Assembly (NCBI RefSeq): GCF_005080685.1
Contig: NZ_CP039371.1
Span: 3,534,001 to 3,598,000, forward strand
Reading direction: 5' to 3'
Length of the DNA stretch: 64,000 nt
From: Pseudomonas putida
Lineage (GTDB): Bacteria; Pseudomonadota; Gammaproteobacteria; Pseudomonadales; Pseudomonadaceae
Positions 30,010 through 39,177 of this stretch are shown here, piece by piece; positions within the stretch are counted from its first letter, which is position 1, and every line of letters starts with the position of its first letter. The translations under genes were made by a program, and so were the position numbers. The notes under the pieces are model-generated. The model saw nothing but the letters and a program-made list of their open reading frames with translations. It had not been told where the DNA came from and ran no database searches.

Positions 30010-32213
30010 ATGTACTCTCTGATCACCGACTGCCGTCTCCGCCATGTATTCACCGCTTCCGCCCTCGGTCTTGGCTCCGCCTCGGCCTGCGCCGACGGCT
30101 CGCCCGAGTTCTCCGCCCCACTCGAGGTGGAGGCCACCGAAGTCAACGCACCAGCTCCAGGCCTGCGGACCGATTACTCGGCATCGCACAAGCTTCCAGC
30201 GCCCCTGTTCGATACCCCGCAAACCATCACCGTGGTACCCGCCCCGCTGATTGCCGGTCAACAGGCGCTGGGACTGCGCCAGGTGCTGGCCAACGTCTCG
30301 GGCATCACCTTCAATGCCGGCGAAGGCGGCGGCGGTTCCGGCGACAGCCTCAACATCCGCGGCTTTTCGGCCGACAGCAACCTGCGGGTCGACGGTTTGC
30401 GCGACACCGCCCAGACCACCCGCTCGGATAGCTTCAACACCGAGCAGGTGGAGGTCATCAAGGGCCCCAGTTCGGTATTCGGCGGCGCCGGCACCACCGG
30501 TGGCAGCGTCAACATCATCAGCAAGGAGCCCGAGCAGCGCGCCTTCATCCACTTGGGCACAGGCCTGGGTACCGACCATTACCAACGCCTGACCCTGGAC
30601 ACCAACCAGCCGCTGGAAGACATCGGCGAAAACAGCGCAATTCGCCTGAACCTGATGCAGCACAAGAACCAGGTTCCCGGCCGCGACAGCACCCGACGAG
30701 AGCGCTGGGGCGTGGCTCCCAGCCTGAGCCTGGGCCTGAGCGAGAGTACCCGCCTGACGCTCAGCGCGATGCACCAGGTCGACGACAACCTGCCTGATTA
30801 CGGCGTGCCCGCGCGCGATGGCAAGCGTCTGGCAGGTGTCGAGCGCGAGGCGTACTTCGGCCTGGAGGGCCTGGATAAGGAAGAGGCCGTGCACAGCATG
30901 TTTACCCTGAAGCTGGAGCACAGCTTCAACGATGACGTACGCCTGCTGCACATGAACCGCTACAGCCGCCTCGAGCGCGATACCGTGGTCTCTGCCGCCC
31001 AGGTCGATACCCGCGGGCTGCCCGTTGGGCGCTATCGACCGGCGGGGCCGCAAGGCTACGGCCGCGAGGCCACCACCGAGCTGTGGATGAACCAGACCAG
31101 CCTGATCGGCAATGCCCGCTGGCTGGGCATGACCCACGACTGGGTCGCTGGGGTTGAGCTTTCCCGCGAAACCCTCGACCTCGAAACCTATAACCATGGC
31201 CTTGGCAAGGCCGGCTATCCCGCCAACGGCTATGCCCTCGGGAACCCACCGGGGTACTGGCCAGGCCCCTCGCACGGACGACCGAGCGCTACAACCAAAA
31301 TACCCTGGATACCTACGCGCTTTATCTGTTCGACACCATCGCCCTGGACGAACGCTGGGACCTGCACCTGGGCCTGCGGCAGGACCGACTCGTCGGCAAG
31401 ACCGCTGCCTATTCCCCGGAGCGTGCCCGCACCTCGGCATACAAGGCCAGCGATCGCGTGCTGAGCAGCCGCGCCGGGGTAGTCTACAAACCCACCGAGA
31501 ACGGCCGCCTCTACCTCTCCTGGGGCAACTCTTTCAATCCAACGGTGGAAAGCCTCACCGGCAACGGCCGTGGCCTGGACGGCAACACCCAGGTGCTCGC
31601 ACCCGAGCGCTCCGAAGCCTGGGAGCTCGGCAGCAAGTGGTCCCTGCTCGACCACACGCTGGAACTCGATGCCGCGTTGTTCCACATCGTCAAGCACAAC
31701 GCCCGCGAAACGCTGGCCAGTGGCGCGACGCAGTTATCCGGCAAGCAGCGCGTGCAAGGCGTGGAGTTGGGCCTGACGGGCCGTCTGAGCCCGCAGTGGA
31801 ACGTATTCGCCAACTTCACCTTCCTCGACAGCCAGACCCTCGAAGCTGCGCCAGGCAATACCAGTTCTGCGGCCAAGGGCCACGCCCTGGCCAATACCCC
31901 ACCCCGCTCGCTGAACCTGTGGACCACCTATGACCTGGGCGACGCCTGGACACTGGGCTACGGCGCCCGCCATGTCAGCCAGCGCAACGTCACCTCCAGC
32001 ACCAACGCCAAGCTCGATGCCTATTGGCTGCACAACGCCATGCTCAGCTACCGGGTCACCGAACAGCTTGACTTGCAACTGAACGTCAACAACCTGTTCA
32101 ACAAGACCTACGTCGAGCGCGTACGCCAACGCATTGGGTCTGCCGCGCGTTCCTCGGCCATCGAATACGGCGATGCCCGCGCCGCCGTAGTGACCGCCAG
32201 CTACCACTTCTGA
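30010..32213 (+). pseudogene. TonB-dependent siderophore receptor, frameshifted
   Basis: The gene starts at ATG 30010 with a signal peptide (MYSLITDCRLRHVFTASALG). A TonB-box-like LEVEATEV, the plug domain (TPQTITVVPAPLIAGQQ, NIRGFSADSNLRVDGLRD, VEVIKGPSSVFGGAGTTGGS) and the barrel follow. The frame breaks at the C-run 31266–31269. One extra C restores PLARTTERYNQNTLDTYALY and a protein of about 734 residues ending in the C-terminal phenylalanine of outer-membrane barrels (TASYHF). There is no N-terminal STN domain, so it is not a transducer for the FecR protein at 18.4 kb. The siderophore is unknown. Confidence 0.85.
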
Positions 32214-32220
32214 CCGATGC

Positions 32221-32245
32221 GGGCCTGCCATCCGACGGCAGGCCC
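32221..32245 (+). terminator. Hairpin after the TonB receptor gene
   Basis: GGGCCTGCC and GGCAGGCCC form a perfect 9-bp stem with a 7-base loop, 7 bases after the stop. A T-run is missing, but the position and strength fit a terminator. Confidence 0.55.
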
Positions 32246-32376
32246 AACGATAGACAAAAGTCTAACGGTCACGATTCCCTGATTCGCACCGTTCATGACA
32301 AACCGTGCATTTTTAGCCGCTTGATCTAGAATTTTCAGCACATTCAGGCGAGTTCACCCCTGCGACAATCAGCCCC

Positions 32377-32423
32377 ACAAGTTAATGTACTAACTTGTTA
32401 ATTAGCTTGCTAAGGGCTTAAAC
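32377..32423 (+). promoter_or_regulatory. Promoter with tandem operator dyads upstream of the PQQ dehydrogenase
   Basis: A sigma-70-like promoter, TTGTTA (32395–32400), 17 bases, TTAAAC (32418–32423), precedes the gene. ACAAGTTA (32377–32384) and TAACTTGT (32391–32398) form an inverted repeat over the -35. A second dyad, TTAGCTTGCTAA (32402–32413), fills the spacer. This is the layout of a repressor-controlled promoter. The repressor is not identified in the window. Confidence 0.6.
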
Positions 32424-32454
32424 TGCGCCGATTCCACCTGCTGAGATACCTGGC

Positions 32455-34872
32455 ATGAACGAAACACCGCGCGCCTCTGGCGCCTCCACCTTCATCCTGG
32501 CCGGCCTGGGCGTGATCATCGCCCTGCTTGGCCTGCTCCTCGCCGCTGGCGGCATCAAGCTCGCCGGCCTGGGCGGCTCCTGGTACTTCCTGATCGGCGG
32601 CCTGGCCATGGCCATCGCCGGTGTGCTGATTGCCCGGCGCAAACCTGCCGGTGCCTGGCTGTACGCCGTGTTTCTGCTCGGCACTGCCATCTGGGCGGTG
32701 ATCGACGCCGGCCTGGTGTTCTGGCCGTTGTTCTCACGCCTGTTCATGTTCGGCGCCATCGGCATGGTCGTGGCCCTCGTCTACCCCATGCTGGCCCGTG
32801 CCAGCGGCGGCGTTGCCGGGCGTGGCGCCTACGGCCTGGCCGGCGTGCTGGCCGTGGTGCTGGTGATCGCCGCCGGCAACATGTTCGTCGCACACCCAAG
32901 CGTCGCACCTAACGGCAAGGGCCCGGGGATGACCCCGGTCGAAGCCGGCAAGGAGCAGAAGGACTGGGCCCACTACGGCAATACCGAAGGTGGCAGCCGC
33001 TTCGCCGCGCTGGACCAGATCAACCGCGACAACGTCGACAAGCTCAAGGTGGCCTGGACCTACCACACCGGCGACGTCGCCATCAGCGACGGCAACGGTG
33101 CCGAAGACCAGCTGACCCCGCTGCAGGTCGGCAACAAGGTGTTCATCTGCACCCCGCACAACAACCTGATCGCACTCGATGCCGACACCGGCAAAGAGCT
33201 GTGGAAGAACGAGATCAACGCCCAGTCCAAGGTCTGGCAGCGCTGCCGTGGCATGGCCTACTTCGACGCCACTACCGCCATCGCCCAGCCGACCCAGCCA
33301 AACAGCTCGCCAATCACCGGCGGTAGCGTAGCGGCGGGTGCCAACTGCCAACGTCGCCTGCTGACCAACACCATCGACGGCCGCTTGATCGCTGTCGACG
33401 CGGACAACGGCGAGTTCTGCCAGGGCTTCGGCAACAACGGCCAGGTCGACCTCAAGGCCGGCCTCGGCGACGTGCCCGATTCCTACTACCAGCTGTCTTC
33501 CGCACCGTTGATGGCCGGCACTACCGTGGTGGTTGGCGGCCGTGTTGCCGACAACGTCCAGACCGACATGCCAGGCGGCGTGATTCGCGGCTTCGACGTG
33601 ATCACCGGCGCCATGAAGTGGGCCTTCGACCCGGGCAACCCGGAAGACCGCGAAGCGCCAGCTGACGGCAACACCTACGTACGCAGCACCCCCAACAGCT
33701 GGGCACCGATGTCCTACGACCCGGACATGAACACCGTATTCCTGCCGATGGGCTCTTCGTCCACCGACATCTATGGTGTGGAGCGCAGCAAGCTGGACCA
33801 CACCTACGGTGCCTCGGTACTGGCGCTGGACGCCACCACCGGCAACCAGAAGTGGGTGTTCCAGACCGTGCACAACGACCTGTGGGACTTCGACCTGCCG
33901 ATGCAGCCGAGCCTGATCGACTTCACCAAGGACGACGGCAAGACCGTTCCTGCAGTGGTGATCGGCACCAAGGCCGGGCAGATCTACGTGCTCGACCGTG
34001 CCACTGGCAAGCCGCTGACCCAGGTCGACGAAGTGCCGGTCAAGCCGGGCAACATTCCTAACGAGCCATACTCCCCGACCCAGCCGAAATCGGTAGGCAT
34101 GCCGCAGATCGGCGCGCAGACCCTGACCGAGTCGGACATGTGGGGTGCCACCCCGTACGACCAACTGCTGTGCCGTATCGACTTCAAGAAGATGCGCTAC
34201 GACGGCCTGTACACCGCGCCAGGCAGCGACCTGTCGCTGAGCTTCCCCGGCTCGCTGGGCGGCATGAACTGGGGCAGCATCTCCACTGACCCGGTACACG
34301 GTTTCATCTTCGTAAACGACATGCGCCTGGGCCTGTGGATCCAGATGATCCCGTCGCAGAACAAGGGTGACGCTGCCTCCGGTGGCGAAGCGCTGAACAC
34401 CGGCATGGGCGCCGTACCGCTCAAGGGCACGCCATACGCGGTGAACAAGAACCGCTTCCTGTCGGTCGCCGGCATCCCTTGCCAGGCACCGCCTTTCGGC
34501 ACCCTGACCGCAGTCGACATGAAGACCCGCCAGGTGGCCTGGCAGGTTCCGGTCGGTACTGTCGAGGATACCGGCCCCCTGGGCATCCGCATGCACCTGC
34601 CGATCAAGATCGGCTTGCCGACGCTCGGCGGCACCCTGTCCACCCAAGGTGGCCTGGTGTTCATCGCGGGCACCCAGGACTTCTACCTGCGCGCCTACGA
34701 CAGCAGCAACGGCAACGAAATCTGGAAGGCCCGCCTGCCCGTCGGCAGCCAGGGCGGCCCGATGACCTACGTCTCGCCGAAGACCGGCAAGCAGTACGTG
34801 GTCATCACCGCTGGTGGTGCGCGCCAGTCGACTGATCGTGGCGACTACGTGATTTCTTACGCTCTGCCGTAA
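32455..34872 (+). CDS. quiA: Membrane-bound PQQ-dependent dehydrogenase, quinate/shikimate type
   Basis: An 805-residue enzyme of the glucose/quinate/shikimate dehydrogenase family. Five N-terminal helices (about 10–140) anchor it and donate electrons to ubiquinone. The periplasmic eight-bladed propeller begins at DWAHYGNTEGGSRFAALDQI (about 165) and includes the active-site stretch NDLWDFDLPMQP (about 478–489). The C-terminal half has NNMRLG-like NDMRLG and TVEDTGPLGIRM, which fit quinate dehydrogenases better than glucose dehydrogenase (Gcd) as I recall them. It would oxidise quinate to 3-dehydroquinate, feeding protocatechuate. Gcd remains an alternative; an OprB-type porin follows. Confidence 0.75.
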   Translation: MNETPRASGASTFILAGLGVIIALLGLLLAAGGIKLAGLGGSWYFLIGGLAMAIAGVLIARRKPAGAWLYAVFLLGTAIWAVIDAGLVFWPLFSRLFMFGAIGMVVALVYPMLARASGGVAGRGAYGLAGVLAVVLVIAAGNMFVAHPSVAPNGKGPGMTPVEAGKEQKDWAHYGNTEGGSRFAALDQINRDNVDKLKVAWTYHTGDVAISDGNGAEDQLTPLQVGNKVFICTPHNNLIALDADTGKELWKNEINAQSKVWQRCRGMAYFDATTAIAQPTQPNSSPITGGSVAAGANCQRRLLTNTIDGRLIAVDADNGEFCQGFGNNGQVDLKAGLGDVPDSYYQLSSAPLMAGTTVVVGGRVADNVQTDMPGGVIRGFDVITGAMKWAFDPGNPEDREAPADGNTYVRSTPNSWAPMSYDPDMNTVFLPMGSSSTDIYGVERSKLDHTYGASVLALDATTGNQKWVFQTVHNDLWDFDLPMQPSLIDFTKDDGKTVPAVVIGTKAGQIYVLDRATGKPLTQVDEVPVKPGNIPNEPYSPTQPKSVGMPQIGAQTLTESDMWGATPYDQLLCRIDFKKMRYDGLYTAPGSDLSLSFPGSLGGMNWGSISTDPVHGFIFVNDMRLGLWIQMIPSQNKGDAASGGEALNTGMGAVPLKGTPYAVNKNRFLSVAGIPCQAPPFGTLTAVDMKTRQVAWQVPVGTVEDTGPLGIRMHLPIKIGLPTLGGTLSTQGGLVFIAGTQDFYLRAYDSSNGNEIWKARLPVGSQGGPMTYVSPKTGKQYVVITAGGARQSTDRGDYVISYALP

Positions 34873-34886
34873 GACCCCATCGCCAG

Positions 34887-34954
34887 CTTCGCGGGCAAGC
34901 CCGCTCCTACAGGTTTGAATCTTGACCTAGGTAGGAGCGGGCTTGTCCGCGAAG
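34887..34954. repeat. Inverted pair of putida-type REP elements
   Basis: CTTCGCGGGCAAGCCCGCTC at 34887 and its inverted partner ending GCGGGCTTGTCCGCGAAG at 34954 are two copies of the common P. putida REP sequence, 20 bases apart, between quiA and the oprB gene. The paired copies could also fold as a terminator-like structure that separates the two genes. Confidence 0.85.
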
Positions 34955-34984
34955 AGGCCCTGAAAAACAACACGAGACACAGCA

Positions 34985-36253
34985 ATGCCATCCGCAATTC
35001 GCATCACCCCTACCCTGCTGCTGGCCCTGGCCAGCACCCCTGCCCTGGCCGACGGTGACATGTTCTCGCGCAGCACCATGACCGGCGACTGGGGCGGCCT
35101 GCGCCACCAGCTCGAAGATGACGGCATCAAGTTCACCGGCGACTACAGCGGCGAAACCGCCTACAACGCCCACGGCGGCCTGCACCGCTCGGCACGCTAC
35201 TCGCAGAACCTCAAGCTCGGCGTGCAGTTCGACCTGTCGAAACTGTACGGCCTGGAAAACGGCGGCAAGGTCCAACTGACCATCAACGACCGCCGCGGCA
35301 ACAGCGCCTCCGAAGACCTGGTAGGCAACCGCCTGCCCATTCAGGAAAACTTCGGCGGCCTCTACACCCGCCTCACCGAACTGAGCTACGAGCGCACCCT
35401 GTTCACCCCGGCGCTCAATGTAAAGCTCGGCTACATGGCCATGGGCAACGACCTGGGCGGCCTGGACAGCGGCATCCTGTGCAACTTCATGAACGCCGGT
35501 TTCTGCGGTCACCCGCTGAACATGTCCGGCGGCAGCGGCTGGACCAACTACCCCAACGCACACCTGGGCGTGCGCGTGAAATACGACCTGTCACCCGCCT
35601 GGCAGCTTCGCGTGGCCGCGTTCAACGTCGACCCCGAAAGCAATGGCAACTCCAGCCGTGCGTGGCACCTGGGGCCCAAGCACACCACCGGTACCGTGGT
35701 GCCCGTGGAGCTCGTCTACAAGCTGCAAGGCGAGCTGCCAGGTGAGTACAAGCTGGGTTATTACTACGACAGCTCCGACGTGAAGCGCATCGGCAGCGAC
35801 AAGGAAGTGTCCGGACGTAGCGGCCACTACCTGCTGGTCGACCAGGCCGTGTGGAACGACGACGCCCTGCCGGGCCGCAGCCTGCACGCCTTCGGTCAAT
35901 ACTCGGCGTCGAGCAAGGCCGCCTCGCCGTTCACCAAGTGGTATGGCGCTGGCGTGGTGCTGTACAAGCCGTTCGAAGGTCGCCCACGCGACACCGTGGC
36001 CCTGGGCTATGGCCGAGCGGTGCCCAACCCGCGTAGCCGAGACCTGCTCGAGGACGCCGCATTCAACAACGGCGAGCAGTTCCCTGACATCGACAGTGCC
36101 GAACAGTTGATCGAACTGAGCTACGGCTACCAGGCAACCCCCTGGCTGAACCTGCGCCCGGATGTGCAATACATCATCGAGCCAGGCGCGTTCTCAGGCC
36201 AGGCGATCGACAATGCCCTGGTGGTTGGCCTGCAGGTCAAGGCCACCTTCTGA
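34985..36253 (+). CDS. OprB-family carbohydrate-selective porin
   Basis: A 422-residue outer-membrane protein with signal peptide (MPSAIRITPTLLLALASTPA, cleavage after ALA near residue 22). It carries the OprB start RSTMTGDWGGLRHQLEDDGI, a barrel of amphipathic strands, and the C-terminal phenylalanine (LQVKATF). It should let sugars or polyols such as quinate enter the periplasm, where the upstream PQQ dehydrogenase acts. The leader contains an A-rich AAAAACAACAC stretch near 34963, a possible Hfq/Crc site. Confidence 0.88.
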   Translation: MPSAIRITPTLLLALASTPALADGDMFSRSTMTGDWGGLRHQLEDDGIKFTGDYSGETAYNAHGGLHRSARYSQNLKLGVQFDLSKLYGLENGGKVQLTINDRRGNSASEDLVGNRLPIQENFGGLYTRLTELSYERTLFTPALNVKLGYMAMGNDLGGLDSGILCNFMNAGFCGHPLNMSGGSGWTNYPNAHLGVRVKYDLSPAWQLRVAAFNVDPESNGNSSRAWHLGPKHTTGTVVPVELVYKLQGELPGEYKLGYYYDSSDVKRIGSDKEVSGRSGHYLLVDQAVWNDDALPGRSLHAFGQYSASSKAASPFTKWYGAGVVLYKPFEGRPRDTVALGYGRAVPNPRSRDLLEDAAFNNGEQFPDIDSAEQLIELSYGYQATPWLNLRPDVQYIIEPGAFSGQAIDNALVVGLQVKATF

Positions 36254-36405
36254 TGCCCCACGGGCCGCGATGTGGCCCCAAATCGCCGGCAGGCTGGCCC
36301 TTGCAAGAACCTGTCGGCGATTGTGCCAACGATGGCAGAAAGCTCGCGCTCGGTCTTTACTCAACCCCACTTGACCTACTTGACCTGGGGGGGGAACCAA
36401 GACCG

Positions 36406-37908
36406 ATGAGCAGCGCCACGCAAAGCAAACTCAACGTATGGTCGCTTACCGCACTGGTGGTCGGCTCGATGGTCGGTGCCGGGATCTTCTCCCTGCCGGC
36501 CACCTTCGGCCGCGCTACCGGCGGGCTCGGCGCGATCATCGCCTGGTGCATCGCGGGCGCCGGCATGCTCATGCTGGCGTTCGTTTTCCAGACCCTGGCA
36601 CGGCGTCGCCCCGACCTTGATTCCGGCATCTACGCCTACGCCAACGCTGGCTTCGGCAGCTACCTGGGCTTCGCCTCGGCGTTCGGCTTCTGGGCCGGCA
36701 CCTGCATCGGCAACGTGTCCTACTTCATTCTGATCAAGTCGACCTTGGGGGCGTTCTTCCCGGTGTTCGGCGATGGCAATACGGTCGCGGCCATCGCAGT
36801 CTCGTCGGTACTGCTGTGGGGCTTCCACTTCCTGGTGTTGCGGGGCGTACAGGAGGCGGCGGTGATCAACACCATCGCCACGGTGGCGAAGATGGTCCCG
36901 ATCCTGGTGTTCGTCGTGGTCATCATCGCCGCCTTCGACAGCGACCTGTTCAGCCAGAACTTCTGGGGCAACGCCGCTGCAGGGCCGGCTGCCGACCTCG
37001 CACATCTGGACGACTACGGCCGGGTCGGCCACGCGGCCCTGGACATGGCGGCGCCGAGCGAATCGCTGTTCGACCAGGTGCGCAGCACCATGCTGGTCAC
37101 GGTATTCGTGTTTCTCGGCATCGAAGGCGCCAGCGTGTACTCGCGTTATGCACGCAACCGCCGCGACGTCGGCATCGCCACGGTACTGGGCTTCATCGGC
37201 GTGCTGTGCCTGCTGGTGCTGATCACCCTGCTCAGCTATGGCGTGATGCTGCGCCCTGAGCTCGCCGGCCTGCGCCAGCCATCGATGGCTGGCGTGCTGG
37301 AAGCCATCGTCGGGCGCTGGGGCGCGATATTCATCAGTATCGGTCTGATCATTTCGGTGCTCGGCGCCTACCTGTCGTGGACCCTGCTCGCCGCCGAAGT
37401 GCTGTACTCAGCGGCACACGACCAGGCCATGCCAAGCTTTCTTACCCGCGAAAACGCCCACCAGGTACCCTCCTCGGCGCTGTGGCTGACCACTTTGTTC
37501 GTGCAGCTGTTCCTGCTGTTGACCTGGTTCACGGAATACGCCTTCACCCTGGCTCTGGAACTGACGAGTTCGCTGACACTGATCCCCTACCTGTTGGTGG
37601 CTGCCTATGCGCTCAAGCTGGCGGGGAGCCGGGAAACCTACGAAAGCGAACCCGGCGAGCGCGGCAAGGACCTGCTGATTGCCCTGCTCGCCACGGCTTA
37701 CGCGGTGCTGATGGTCTGGGCCGGCGGGCTGAAGTACGTGTTGCTGTCAGCGCTGATCTACGGCCCAGGGACGCTGCTCTACATCAAGGCGCGGCGCGAA
37801 CAGGCCCGCCAACTGTTCACAGGCTTCGAGCGTGTGGTTTTCGTCCTGGTGATACTAGGCGCAGCAATTGCCCTGTATGGCCTGGTCAGCGGTGCGATCG
37901 CGATCTGA
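36406..37908 (+). CDS. Basic amino acid/polyamine antiporter (APC superfamily, ArcD-like)
   Basis: A 500-residue, 12- to 13-helix transporter starting at ATG 36406. The substrate-binding start GSMVGAGIFSLPATFGRATG (about residues 20–39) and IIAWCIAGAGMLMLAFVFQT are typical of arginine:ornithine or arginine:agmatine exchangers of the APA family, as are FVFLGIEGASVYSRYARNRR and LLAAEVLYSAAHDQAMPSF. No arc deiminase gene is adjacent, so the true substrate may be another basic amino acid. A run of eight G residues lies just before the start. Confidence 0.85.
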   Translation: MSSATQSKLNVWSLTALVVGSMVGAGIFSLPATFGRATGGLGAIIAWCIAGAGMLMLAFVFQTLARRRPDLDSGIYAYANAGFGSYLGFASAFGFWAGTCIGNVSYFILIKSTLGAFFPVFGDGNTVAAIAVSSVLLWGFHFLVLRGVQEAAVINTIATVAKMVPILVFVVVIIAAFDSDLFSQNFWGNAAAGPAADLAHLDDYGRVGHAALDMAAPSESLFDQVRSTMLVTVFVFLGIEGASVYSRYARNRRDVGIATVLGFIGVLCLLVLITLLSYGVMLRPELAGLRQPSMAGVLEAIVGRWGAIFISIGLIISVLGAYLSWTLLAAEVLYSAAHDQAMPSFLTRENAHQVPSSALWLTTLFVQLFLLLTWFTEYAFTLALELTSSLTLIPYLLVAAYALKLAGSRETYESEPGERGKDLLIALLATAYAVLMVWAGGLKYVLLSALIYGPGTLLYIKARREQARQLFTGFERVVFVLVILGAAIALYGLVSGAIAI

Positions 37909-38098
37909 GTCGCACTCGCCGCGCAGCTGTGCAGGGCGTCGCGCCGCCGCATCGACCTGGCTACTGGTAGATTTGCCAGTTGACAGCCCGGCCGGCAAAA
38001 CGGCTCATTGAACCTGGCTGGCCCAACCCCTTCGCTGGTGGAATAGGCCAGAACGTCTTTACTTGTTAAGTAACGTCTCCAGGAAAAGGTGTGCGCCT

Positions 38099-38485
38099 AT
38101 GAAGATCGTTGTCACCAGCATCCTCGTCGACGACCAGGCCAAGGCCCTGGCTTTCTATCACTATGTGCTCGGTTTCGAGCCCAAGCATGACATCCCCAAT
38201 GGCCAGCATCGCTGGCTGACACTCACCTCCCCCAAGGATTCTGACGGCGTCGAACTGCTGCTCGAACCCGATGCCCACCCTGCGGCGAAAACCTACAAAG
38301 CGGCCTTGAAGCAAGATGGTATCCCTGCCACCTCGTTCGGGGTGCGGGATATCCAGGCGGAGTACACGCGCCTGTGCAAAGCCGGCGTGCATTTCACCAA
38401 GCCGCCGACCGATCTCGGCCCGGTCACGGTGGCCGTGTTCGACGACACTTGCGGCAATCTGATCCAGATCGCCCAGAAGCACTGA
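38099..38485 (+). CDS. VOC (glyoxalase/bleomycin-resistance-like) protein
   Basis: A 128-residue protein starting at ATG 38099 after AGGAAAAGG. It has the paired beta-alpha-beta repeats of the vicinal oxygen chelate fold: TSILVDDQAKALAFYHYVLG at the start and TVAVFDDTCGNLIQIAQKH at the end. Members of this subgroup are often annotated as lyases or resistance proteins of unknown substrate. Metal ligands are not certain. Confidence 0.85.
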   Translation: MKIVVTSILVDDQAKALAFYHYVLGFEPKHDIPNGQHRWLTLTSPKDSDGVELLLEPDAHPAAKTYKAALKQDGIPATSFGVRDIQAEYTRLCKAGVHFTKPPTDLGPVTVAVFDDTCGNLIQIAQKH

Positions 38486-38562
38486 ACGTCGTCTATGGCA
38501 GGTCGCAGTGGGGTTCGCTACATTTGCATCTGTTACTTGTGCGCCAACAACAAGGAAAACAG

Positions 38563-39129
38563 ATGCGCCACGAATTCAGCGAAGTCCTCAATGACCTGGT
38601 CGATTATTTCTTGCTCGGCGACATCCAGCTGCTCGATCGCTTCAAGTACGAAAACCGCCTGCCCGATGACCTGGCGACCGAGTTCACCCATACCGACAGC
38701 GGTGACCGGGCGGTCCGCGAAGGCGTGGTGGTGCCCCTGGCCGGGGTCGACAACCTGCCTTACCACATCATCTTCACCCTGGACGGGCAGACGCCGGCCC
38801 TGCGTGAGCCGGGCAGCCGCTTGAAGCATCATCGTACAGGTTACGTACTACGTATCGAGAACCGCGCCGTCATGCTCTACACCTGGCGCATCCTTCAGCA
38901 CTTCACCAACAAGACCCTCGGCGACCTGCTCGCGCGTTACCAGGTACCGGGGCGACCAATCATCGAGATCGAGAATGGCTGGTACGACGTCGAGGTACTG
39001 GCCGGGGCCGTGGTACGCGACGGGCTGTTCGAGCCGGCGTTCGAATTCGTGATGAACAAGCGCTGGAGCCGAGGCGAGGCGGATGTGGACATCGGGTATG
39101 CCTTCAGCCTGCGAGGGTACTTCGACTGA
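38563..39129 (+). CDS. Conserved protein of unknown function
   Basis: A 188-residue soluble protein (MRHEFSEVLNDLVDYFLLGD…) starting at ATG 38563. No signal peptide, membrane helix or known motif is visible. Composition is acidic and typical of the host genome. The ribosome binding site AAGGA is directly preceded by AACAACAA (38546–38553), which matches the Hfq/Crc motif, so it may be catabolite-controlled. Only a hairpin separates it from the convergent MHS transporter gene. Confidence 0.7.
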   Translation: MRHEFSEVLNDLVDYFLLGDIQLLDRFKYENRLPDDLATEFTHTDSGDRAVREGVVVPLAGVDNLPYHIIFTLDGQTPALREPGSRLKHHRTGYVLRIENRAVMLYTWRILQHFTNKTLGDLLARYQVPGRPIIEIENGWYDVEVLAGAVVRDGLFEPAFEFVMNKRWSRGEADVDIGYAFSLRGYFD

Positions 39130-39154
39130 TCCTTCAGCACCGACCCCTGGATAG

Positions 39155-39177
39155 GGCCGGTACTGAAGACACCGGCC
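39155..39177. terminator. Convergent-gene hairpin
   Basis: GGCCGGT and ACCGGCC form a 7-bp stem with a 9-base loop between two convergent stops (39129 and 39178). No T-run is present, so termination strength is unclear. Confidence 0.45.

Noticed and set aside
30010..32213. Pairing the TonB receptor with the FecR protein at 18.4 kb as one signalling system
   Set aside because: The receptor has no STN domain and the genes are 11 kb apart with no sigma factor.
32455..34872. Calling the PQQ dehydrogenase gcd (glucose dehydrogenase)
   Set aside because: The family is shared, but the C-terminal region seems closer to quinate dehydrogenase and the genes fit aromatic-acid use; kept as an alternative because no alignment could be run.
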